From assembly GCF_000430665.1 (NCBI RefSeq), contig NZ_AUML01000028.1, positions 1 to 64,000 on the forward strand: 64,000 nucleotides of DNA. Reading direction: 5' to 3'. Positions 37,998 through 45,723 of the stretch are shown one piece after another (position 1 is the first letter of the stretch; the number at the start of each line of letters is the position of its first letter). The translations under genes were made by a program, and so were the position numbers. The notes under the pieces were generated by a model. It ran no database searches. It saw only the letters and a program-made list of their open reading frames with translations, and was not told where the DNA came from. This stretch comes from Aquimarina muelleri DSM 19832 (GTDB taxonomy: Bacteria > Bacteroidota > Bacteroidia > Flavobacteriales > Flavobacteriaceae).

Positions 37998-39875
37998 CTA
38001 GCCTTTTAACCATGCTTTTCTAAGAGCTTCGCCTTCTTTTGTTGGATTTTTGGTTATTGCAAGCTTTTTTCCTTTGGTAAAAGACTTAGTTACCTTCGTT
38101 TTAATAATTATTTCTTCTCCTGCCCTACCTAATTTAACTTCGATATCATCTCCTTCTTGCCACTGAAATGTAGAGCCCAGTATATTATTGGCGTTTTGTA
38201 GTGTTAGTTTTGTACCATTTACTTCTATAATATCGTCGTTAGGTTTAGCGCCATTTTCTGCCCAAAAGCTATTATCTTCAACTAATTCTGTAAAAAATAT
38301 AGTCTCTTTTTCTTGATTACCTGCTACAATTAAAGCTCCTGAATTTTGAATATAATTGGTTTCTACTTTTTCTATAATTACCTCGAGATCGGCTTTCTTA
38401 AAAAATCCTTCGTAATGGATTGGTGTCTTGCCTATGACGTGTGTTTTTAAAAACTCCCCAATAGATGGATATGTCATTGCTGTAATTTCTTCTATAATTT
38501 TATCATCTTCAAAAGGTTTATTTTTACCATATTTTAAAGACAATTCTTTCATTAAAGATAAAATTCCACGATTACCATTACTTTCCTGGCGCATCAAAAT
38601 ATCGATACACATACCTATCAATGCGCCTTTTTCATATACATTAATATAATTAGACGCATACGGTTGTTCTAATATATTTTCACTCATTTCTGTAAAGCTC
38701 ATTGTATCATCAAAACCACTAGCTCCTTGAATTTTATCCATTATTTTATCATAAAACTCCTGCTCTTCTACTAATCCTTGATTTACTTGAAATAAAGTAG
38801 CAAAATACTCTGTCACTCCTTCATACATCCATAAGTGTTTAGAAAATGTTGGATTATTGTAATCAAAATAATGTACATCTTCAGAATGTACACTAAGTGG
38901 TGTTACAATATGAAAAAACTCATGCGATACTACATCTATCATTGCAGACGCCAAAGCTTCATCTGGCATTTGTTCTGGTAGTACAACAACTGTAGATGTA
39001 TGGTGTTCTAATGCTCCAAATCCCATAGGTGCGTCTTCATCACCAGATGCTAAATATAAATATATATCATATCTGGGTGTACTGTTAATATCCCCAAGGT
39101 ATGCTTTTTGTGCTTTCATCATTTTAAATACCGTTTCTTTTATTTTAGCCGCGGTATGCACTTTATTTGGAGAGTAAATACTTAATACAATTTTAATATC
39201 TCCTACCATAAACTCCTCAACATCTAAATCTCCATACATCATTGGATTATCTGTAATTTCAAAATATCGTGCTGCCAGATATTTATCTATTGTAACAGTC
39301 CCATCAGTACTGGTATCAGATCCTAATTTTTGTAACGCAGAAGTTCTTTTCATGCTTGTAGGGGCTTTTACCTCTAAAGCATACTGGCTATTTTTTAATA
39401 CATCAAAATAACCAATAAATCCATGAAGATTTAATACGTAATTCTCTGGTTCTATGTTAGTTCCTGATGGAGAAAAAGGGGTTCCTATGTCTGTATTTTC
39501 TATATCATAGGTGTCATTTACAAAATAACTTATCTTATCTAATTGTTTTGCATTAGGAATAGCCCATATATTGGTGTCTTCTTTAATGGTTTTAAGCTCT
39601 TTACCTTCATAATCAAAAGCTTTAAAATCATCAATAAATTTCCCAAAATCACTAACTGCATAAGTACCCTGCACGACTTTTGGAATATAATATTTTACTG
39701 TGTCCTGAACAAATCGTCCTGGATTGATAAGTACTGGTACCTTATCTTCTTTTACTTGGGTTAAATCTATAGCAGTTACTATTGGTAAGCTCGTTGCTAT
39801 GTCATTTGTAGGATTCTTGGTTCCACAACCAATTAATAATACACCAATTGAAATCTTGGCAAATGTTTTCTTCAT
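37998..39875 (-). CDS. M61-family peptidase lipoprotein with PDZ domain
   Basis: The 625-residue protein has a lipoprotein signal (lipobox LLIGC near residue 17), an N-terminal beta domain, and a gluzincin catalytic domain with SHEFFH (H318, E319, H322). YEGVTEY supplies the third zinc ligand glutamate. A C-terminal PDZ domain (about 500-600: NDDIIEVNGTKL, WQEGDDIEVKLGR) follows. This order defines M61 glycyl aminopeptidases. The location is periplasmic or surface-exposed and lipid-anchored; likely substrates are small-residue N-termini of peptides. It is monocistronic. Confidence 0.92.
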   Translation of the reverse strand: MKKTFAKISIGVLLIGCGTKNPTNDIATSLPIVTAIDLTQVKEDKVPVLINPGRFVQDTVKYYIPKVVQGTYAVSDFGKFIDDFKAFDYEGKELKTIKEDTNIWAIPNAKQLDKISYFVNDTYDIENTDIGTPFSPSGTNIEPENYVLNLHGFIGYFDVLKNSQYALEVKAPTSMKRTSALQKLGSDTSTDGTVTIDKYLAARYFEITDNPMMYGDLDVEEFMVGDIKIVLSIYSPNKVHTAAKIKETVFKMMKAQKAYLGDINSTPRYDIYLYLASGDEDAPMGFGALEHHTSTVVVLPEQMPDEALASAMIDVVSHEFFHIVTPLSVHSEDVHYFDYNNPTFSKHLWMYEGVTEYFATLFQVNQGLVEEQEFYDKIMDKIQGASGFDDTMSFTEMSENILEQPYASNYINVYEKGALIGMCIDILMRQESNGNRGILSLMKELSLKYGKNKPFEDDKIIEEITAMTYPSIGEFLKTHVIGKTPIHYEGFFKKADLEVIIEKVETNYIQNSGALIVAGNQEKETIFFTELVEDNSFWAENGAKPNDDIIEVNGTKLTLQNANNILGSTFQWQEGDDIEVKLGRAGEEIIIKTKVTKSFTKGKKLAITKNPTKEGEALRKAWLKG

Positions 39876-40009
39876 TTTATAAAATTAACTGTTTACTATT
39901 ATCTAGAACTGTAAAAAAAGTCTAGTGTTTCGAGTTTAATTGTGCAAAATATACAATTTGTGCAGACTTTAGCTTATTTTTAGCACTTTTTATAATAAAA
40001 CCATGCACT

Positions 40010-40795
40010 TTGGATGTAATAATAGACAGGCATCGATTACGATTTTCTAAAGATTTCGCTTTACTTAATCCAGATAATACGACTATAATTTTCCTACATG
40101 ACTCTTTGGGATGTATTGAATTATGGAAAAATTTTCCTGAACAAATAACATCTCAAACAGGTTATAACACCATAGCATATGATAGACAAGGGTATGGAAA
40201 ATCGGATCCTTTTACTATAAAAGAAAGAGAACTTGATTATTTAGAAAAAGAAGCGCTCGTTTTAGGTAAAATACTAGATATAATCCCATCTAAGGATATT
40301 ATACTATTTGGACATAGTGATGGCGGTAGTATTGCTTTATTAACAGCGGCTTTGTTTCCAGAAAAAATAATAGGTATTATAACAGAAGGAGCACACGTAT
40401 TTGTAGAGCAAGAAACTCTTAATGGGATTAAAGCTGCTAAACTAGCTTATCATAAAACATCTTTAAAAGAAAAATTAAGCAAATATCATGAAGATAAAAC
40501 GGATGCTGTTTTTAGGTTGTGGACAGAAACCTGGCTTTCTGAAAAGTATAAACTTTGGAATATTGAACAGTATTTACCAAAAATAAAATGTCCCTCACTA
40601 ATAATTCAAGGAGAACAAGATGAATATGGTACAATTGATCAAGTACACTCTATCATAAAAAACACATCTGGCAAATCTACTTCTGTTATAATACCAAAAA
40701 TCGGACATACTCCTCATAGAGAAAACACAAATATTGTTATTAAAAATGTTGTTTCCTTTATTAATAGTTTAAAACAAGATAAACAACATTATTAA
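40010..40795 (+). CDS. Alpha/beta hydrolase
   Basis: The 261-residue protein has the classical alpha/beta-hydrolase order: FLHDSLG oxyanion segment, DRQGYGKSDP, nucleophile elbow GHSDGG with S103, an acid in QGEQDEYG, and H233 in IGHTPHRE. The triad is complete. The likely start is TTG at 40010, because the nearby ATG at 40003 is out of frame and no in-frame ATG precedes the conserved core. The substrate is unknown. The 3' end overlaps the convergent histidine-kinase gene by 4 bp. Confidence 0.85.
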   Translation: MDVIIDRHRLRFSKDFALLNPDNTTIIFLHDSLGCIELWKNFPEQITSQTGYNTIAYDRQGYGKSDPFTIKERELDYLEKEALVLGKILDIIPSKDIILFGHSDGGSIALLTAALFPEKIIGIITEGAHVFVEQETLNGIKAAKLAYHKTSLKEKLSKYHEDKTDAVFRLWTETWLSEKYKLWNIEQYLPKIKCPSLIIQGEQDEYGTIDQVHSIIKNTSGKSTSVIIPKIGHTPHRENTNIVIKNVVSFINSLKQDKQHY

Positions 40796-42264
40796 TGTAT
40801 TAAGTGTTTGGCTATTATATTTTTTAGATCATTCTTATTTAATGGTTTATTAATGATATCATTCATCCCTATTTTTAAACACTCTTCTTCTACTTCACTT
40901 AACTCTGATGCAGTAAGGGCTATAATAGGAGTAGTTTGATCAAACTCTCTAATACGTTTAGTCGCCTCTGTTCCATTAAGGTATGGCATATTAAGATCCA
41001 TTAAAATAAGATCAAAATCTTCTTTTTGCACCATTTGCAAAGCATTAAAACCGTTTTCGACTATAATACAATCGTATCCTATAATGTTTAAAAAGTTTTT
41101 TGTGACGATTTGGTTTATCTTATTATCCTCTGCTACTAATATTCTTCTATAAATATTACTTATAGTATTATTATGTGTATCTAAATCTTGTTCTTCTTTA
41201 ATCTTAATTATTTCTAATTTTAAATCAAAATAAAAACGGGTACCTCGACCTTCTTTACTATCTAAATGAATTTGACTACCCATCATTTCAAGAAGGTTTT
41301 TTACAATAGATAATCCTAGCCCTGTCCCCTCAGATTTATTAAATTCTCTGCCTACTTGAGAAAATTTTTCAAATACAAATTCTCTTTTATCTTCTGGGAT
41401 ACCTACTCCATTGTCTTCTACTTCATATCGAATAGTTATATAAGCTTTTTCTAAAGAGATTATTTTAATTCTAAGCCAAATTTTACCATTCTCGGTAAAT
41501 TTGGAAGAATTCCCTATTAAATTGATTAAAATTTCAGATATTTTAAGAGAATCAACCTGCAAAACATCTGGTAATTCTTGCGGTATTTCAAGGATTAGTT
41601 CATTATTTTTATTTTTTGCTTGATACTCAAAAGAGTGAAGTAAATTTTGAGAAAGTTTAAAAAGATTTGTTGGAGTTTTTGTTAATTTTTCGTTATTAGA
41701 CTCTATCTTACTTATTTTAAGAACTTTATTTATTAAATCTAACAAATAATCCCCAGAAAACTTTAAGGATCTCAATAATTTTTTATGCTTTAAAGCAATA
41801 TCATTTTCTTCTAATAATAAGGTCGTAATACCAACAACGCCATACAAAGGGGTTCTTAATTCATGGCTTACAGTAGAAATAAATTGAGATTTTGTATTGG
41901 TAAGTTTTTCCGCTTCTATTTTTGCTTCAATTAATTTTTGATTTTCCTTCTTTAGATTATCATTACTTTTTTTCTCTGATTTATATTTTCTAAACACGAA
42001 AAACAAGATCCCTAAAAATAGAATAGACCCCACAAAAAAAATAGTAATAATCAAATCCTTTCTAGCTATTTCTTCTATATACTTTTGATTATCAGTAACT
42101 ATTTTTTGTTTTTTCTGTATATTTTGATTGGTATTTATTTCTAATTTTTCTTCGCTATTTTTTTGTAGTAATGATAGTTCATTAGCGACATAATTTATTT
42201 GTCCATATCCAATAAAAACGATACAACATAAAAATATCATTATTTTTAAACGCCTTTTACTCAT
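40792..42264 (-). CDS. Hybrid sensor histidine kinase with C-terminal receiver domain
   Basis: The 490-residue protein begins with a signal or anchor segment (MSKRRLKIMIFLCCIVFIGYG) and a short coiled extracytoplasmic stretch. A transmembrane helix (about 82-101) leads into a cytoplasmic coiled coil. HisKA (VSHELRTP, H134), HATPase_c (N box LIGNSSKF, DNGVGIP, GTGLGLSIV) and a receiver domain (LMDLNMP, phospho-acceptor D423) follow. There is almost no sensor domain, so the input may be membrane- or partner-derived. The start at 42264 is preferred over a 24-residue upstream extension that precedes the signal segment. No cognate DNA-binding regulator is adjacent. Confidence 0.92.
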   Translation of the reverse strand: MSKRRLKIMIFLCCIVFIGYGQINYVANELSLLQKNSEEKLEINTNQNIQKKQKIVTDNQKYIEEIARKDLIITIFFVGSILFLGILFFVFRKYKSEKKSNDNLKKENQKLIEAKIEAEKLTNTKSQFISTVSHELRTPLYGVVGITTLLLEENDIALKHKKLLRSLKFSGDYLLDLINKVLKISKIESNNEKLTKTPTNLFKLSQNLLHSFEYQAKNKNNELILEIPQELPDVLQVDSLKISEILINLIGNSSKFTENGKIWLRIKIISLEKAYITIRYEVEDNGVGIPEDKREFVFEKFSQVGREFNKSEGTGLGLSIVKNLLEMMGSQIHLDSKEGRGTRFYFDLKLEIIKIKEEQDLDTHNNTISNIYRRILVAEDNKINQIVTKNFLNIIGYDCIIVENGFNALQMVQKEDFDLILMDLNMPYLNGTEATKRIREFDQTTPIIALTASELSEVEEECLKIGMNDIINKPLNKNDLKNIIAKHLIH

Positions 42265-42424
42265 AAATCCTCGTAGTCTAATTATTATGCTACTTCTTTT
42301 AAGTATAGTGCATGGATGTTTTATAGAAACAAACACTTACAAATTTAGGTTGTTAAATTAATAAAAAAATAGTAACCTCCTTTATAAATGATATAGTTAC
42401 TTCTTATACTTTAATAATCTATTT

Positions 42425-43324
42425 CTAGATCGTTTTGTTTTTATTAGAAACTACATATACTCCCAAGATGACAACTACGGCTCCTGAAATCTGAATATAG
42501 GATAGGTTTTCTCCTAAAAAAAAGTGTGCAAGAACAATGGTAGATACCGGTCCCAAACTTGCTATAATCGAAAAATCAGAAGCTCCTAATTTGGCTATAG
42601 CTGCTGAAATTAAATAAGATGGAATAATTGTTGAAAAAATAGCCATTATAATACAAATAATATATAGTTCTAACGGATAACTCATTATATCTTGCCTATC
42701 AAACATTATATATTGAATTATAATACACATAGAAGATACGATCATTGCATAGGAGGTAAAAGTTACGACTCCAAATTTTGGAATTAGCCATCCACTACCA
42801 ACTAAATAAATAGCATAAGTCAAGGCACTTAAAAAAATAAGAGATACTCCTAAAACGATATTAGTATTTTCTAGCTGTATTTCTCCCCAAAAGGTAACTA
42901 TCACGCCTATATATGTGATTAAAATAGCAAATAACTGTTTATTTGTTATTGATTTTTTAAAAAACAGCCATGAAATAATAATGACTAATGTTGGATAAAC
43001 AAAAAGAATTATTCGTTCTAAGCCTGCTTTTATATACTGCAAACCTAAAAAATCAAAATAACTAGCCAAATAGTACCCTACAAATCCAAAAAACAAAATC
43101 CAGACATAATCTATTTTTCTAATTTTTTCTTTCTGTAATGGTTTTTTGTATGTAGCAAAAACTAAGTATATAGGTAGGGAGAAAAGCATTCTAAATAATA
43201 ATAAATGCTCTGAACTTATGTTATATTTATATGCTAATTTGACTAATACTGCTTTTGCAGAAAATAAGATGATACCAATAATAGCTAAAATAATTCCTTG
43301 GGATGATAACTGGGTGTTTTGCAT
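42425..43324 (-). CDS. EamA-family (DMT superfamily) transporter
   Basis: The 299-residue protein has ten predicted transmembrane helices in two EamA repeats. The first begins GIILAIIGIILFSAKAVLVKLAYK; the second begins VSLIFLSALTYAIYLVGSG and ends near SGAVVVILGVYVV. Such inner-membrane exporters move amino acids or other metabolites; the substrate cannot be told from the sequence. It lies downstream of ychF but is separated from it by a terminator. Confidence 0.92.
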   Translation of the reverse strand: MQNTQLSSQGIILAIIGIILFSAKAVLVKLAYKYNISSEHLLLFRMLFSLPIYLVFATYKKPLQKEKIRKIDYVWILFFGFVGYYLASYFDFLGLQYIKAGLERIILFVYPTLVIIISWLFFKKSITNKQLFAILITYIGVIVTFWGEIQLENTNIVLGVSLIFLSALTYAIYLVGSGWLIPKFGVVTFTSYAMIVSSMCIIIQYIMFDRQDIMSYPLELYIICIIMAIFSTIIPSYLISAAIAKLGASDFSIIASLGPVSTIVLAHFFLGENLSYIQISGAVVVILGVYVVSNKNKTI

Positions 43325-43391
43325 TTATCAAAAATAATCGTACTTGTTTTTAATACCTGTTTTTAAAAGTTACTATTACGATACCCAATAA

Positions 43392-43424
43392 AAAAACCTT
43401 TCTAGATTTATCAGAAAGGTTTTT
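43392..43424 (-). terminator. 12-bp hairpin terminator after ychF
   Basis: AAAAACCTTTCT at 43392-43403 pairs exactly with 43413-43424 across a 9-nt loop. It lies 21 bp past the ychF stop on the minus strand. Confidence 0.82.
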
Positions 43425-43444
43425 AAAATCAAAATATTTTTTTT

Positions 43445-44539
43445 TTAAACATTAAATAAGAAATGCATAACATCTCCGTCATTTACTATATATGTTTTAC
43501 CTTCTACTCCTAATTTACCAGCTTCTCTAGCTTTAGATTCACTTCCATACTTTACAAAATCCTCATATTTTACTACTTCAGCACGAATAAAACCTTTTTC
43601 AAAATCGGTATGTATTACTCCTGCCGCTTGTGGCGCAGTGGATCCAACGTTTATAGTCCATGCTCTAACCTCTTTAACTCCAGCAGTAAAATAAGTTTGT
43701 TGGTTTAATAATTTATATGCTGCTCTAATTAAAACAGAAGCACCTGCTTCTTCCAAGCCAATATCTTCTAAAAATATTTTTCTTTCTTCATAATCATCCA
43801 ATTCTGTAATATCTGCTTCTGTGCCCACTGCCAAAACAATTACTTCTGCATTTTCTGACGCAACTGTAGTTTTAACTTTATCTACATAATCATTACCAGA
43901 AACAGCTGCACCTTCATCTACATTACAAACGTATAGCACTGGTTTATCGGTAATAAATTGTCCTGGTATAACATAGGCAACACGATCATCATCAGAGATA
44001 CTCAATGCTCTAATCGAAACTCCAGCTTCTAATCCTTTTTTTAACTGTAATAAAATGGATTCCTCTTTTTGAGCATCTTTATTACCTGTTTTAGCTGCAC
44101 GCTTTACCTTTTCTAATTTTTTATCTACACTCTCCAGATCCTTAAGTTGCAACTCGATATCGATAGTTTCTTTATCTCTAATAGGATCTACAGAACCATC
44201 GACATGAACAATGTTGTCGTTATCAAAACAACGTAAAACATGTATTATAGCATCTGTTTCTCTAATATTACCTAAAAATTGATTTCCTAATCCTTCTCCT
44301 TTACTTGCTCCTTTTACTAAACCTGCAATATCCACTATTTCTACTGTAGCAGGAATTACTCGTTCTGGATTTACTAGCTCTTCTAATTTTTCTAGTCTCG
44401 AATCTGGCACATTAACCACTCCTATATTAGGTTCTATAGTACAAAAAGGAAAGTTAGCACTTTGCGCTTTGGCATTAGATAAACAATTAAATAATGTTGA
44501 TTTTCCAACATTTGGTAATCCTACGATTCCTGCTTTCAT
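43445..44539 (-). CDS. ychF: Ribosome-associated ATPase/GTPase YchF (Obg family)
   Basis: The 364-residue protein is a full-length YchF: G1 motif GLPNVGKST at the N-terminus, IVDIAGLVKGASKGEGLGNQFL (G3), VCNVDEG in the G4 region, and the C-terminal TGS-like domain (AWTINVGSTAPQAAGVIHTDFEKGFIRAEV...DGDVMHF). YchF binds ATP in preference to GTP, associates with ribosomes and affects oxidative-stress responses. The start at 44539 gives the standard MKAGIVGLPN N-terminus; a TTG three codons earlier is unlikely. Confidence 0.97.
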   Translation of the reverse strand: MKAGIVGLPNVGKSTLFNCLSNAKAQSANFPFCTIEPNIGVVNVPDSRLEKLEELVNPERVIPATVEIVDIAGLVKGASKGEGLGNQFLGNIRETDAIIHVLRCFDNDNIVHVDGSVDPIRDKETIDIELQLKDLESVDKKLEKVKRAAKTGNKDAQKEESILLQLKKGLEAGVSIRALSISDDDRVAYVIPGQFITDKPVLYVCNVDEGAAVSGNDYVDKVKTTVASENAEVIVLAVGTEADITELDDYEERKIFLEDIGLEEAGASVLIRAAYKLLNQQTYFTAGVKEVRAWTINVGSTAPQAAGVIHTDFEKGFIRAEVVKYEDFVKYGSESKAREAGKLGVEGKTYIVNDGDVMHFLFNV

Positions 44540-44796
44540 GATACACAAATTAATAAGGTTTGGGATATTCTAAAGATTCTGTTCCCAATTTTAAAAATGC
44601 AAAGATAATGGTATTCTTACATAGTATACAAATACAGTTTGATCTGTTTATCATTTTTGTTTTTTGTTTCTTATAAATAGTGAAGTAAATAATAGTAGAC
44701 TATTACAATTATAAAAGTTTTTTTGATATCTCACTAAACAAATTGAATGTTATCATTTATATTTTTTTTGTAATTTTATAGACTAATAAATTTCAA

Positions 44797-45315
44797 ATGA
44801 AAGCTTTAAAAATTATAACAACAACAATCTTAATAGCAGGTTATACCTTTGGTTACGCGCAAACAGAAGAAAAAAAAGGTCAAGAAAATTCTTCAGAAGA
44901 AACCATAACTAAAATTATACGTATTAAAGGAGCTAATGGAGAAGAAAAAGTTATAAAAAAACAAGAAGTTATAACAACAAAAAGTGAAATAAAACTTAAT
45001 CCAGAGGATGAAGGTAAAACCGATCAATCTGCCATATATACAGATAAAGAGGTAATAATAAAAGAATCTCTAGATTCTACCGAAATGGGAAGTTATACAA
45101 AAATCCCTGATGAAAAAGGATTTGTAATTACCTTTTTTAATAAAACGAACAATCAAATCGCTAAAGTAAGACCTCTTAGCAATGAATATTATATTGTTAA
45201 TTTTGGAGATGATAATAATTGTATTGGCCATTTTGACGAAAACAATAGTTTTATTATTGAAAAATACGATTCTAAAATAGATCAAGTAACAGTCACAATA
45301 TACAAAATCAAATAG
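44797..45315 (+). CDS. Secreted protein of unknown function
   Basis: The 172-residue protein has a signal peptide (residues about 1-21, ending FGYAQ). A highly charged, disordered stretch follows (TEEKKGQENSSEETITKI...VITTKSEI), then a compact beta-rich C-terminal part (GFVITFFNKTNNQIAKVRPL, YYIVNFGDDNNCIGHFDENNSFIIEKYD). I do not recognise the family. It is probably periplasmic. It stands alone, 400 bp before the TonB receptor and separated from it by a terminator. Confidence 0.72.
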   Translation: MKALKIITTTILIAGYTFGYAQTEEKKGQENSSEETITKIIRIKGANGEEKVIKKQEVITTKSEIKLNPEDEGKTDQSAIYTDKEVIIKESLDSTEMGSYTKIPDEKGFVITFFNKTNNQIAKVRPLSNEYYIVNFGDDNNCIGHFDENNSFIIEKYDSKIDQVTVTIYKIK

Positions 45316-45723
45316 TTAAGTTTTTTTTTATTACTATACACAACAATTAAACACCTATCTTAGGTTTTATTTTCACATCTTATAAACCAAGATAACCATT
45401 ATAAGATTAAATCATTTTTTTTAATTTAAAAGGTTAACAGACTCTGAAGGTAAATCTTCAATAAAACATTAAGTAGATTATTTATTATATACAAAAACCT
45501 ATTGAAAAAAGGGGTGGTAATTTAAGTTACTACCCCTTTTTTATTATTTATTTAACATAAGTAAAATTACTTAAAAACAGTAAAAATGATAATGTTTTAA
45601 AGTAAATATTGAATTTTAATTATGTTTTTTTAATATAATTTAAAAATTCCTTAAAAATTTATGTTAAACAAAGTCATTTTGGATATATTTAGATCCACAA
45701 TCATTTAAACAAATATTTAACAC
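45316..45723. other. Intergenic region before the TonB receptor
   Basis: This 408-bp non-coding stretch contains a hairpin terminator (45505-45542) and the receptor's upstream region. No clear Fur-type or other operator palindrome was recognised in it, and no riboswitch. Confidence 0.5.
45505..45542 (+). terminator. 16-bp hairpin terminator
   Basis: AAAAAAGGGGTGGTAA at 45505-45520 pairs with 45527-45542 with one wobble and a 6-nt loop, ending in a T-run. It lies 190 bp past the stop of the secreted-protein gene and insulates the TonB receptor gene. Confidence 0.8.

Noticed and set aside
40792-42336. Longer form of the hybrid histidine kinase with 24 extra N-terminal residues
   Set aside because: The extension is basic and precedes an evident signal/anchor segment that begins at 42264 (MSKRRLKIMIF). 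A start there fits exported sensor kinases.
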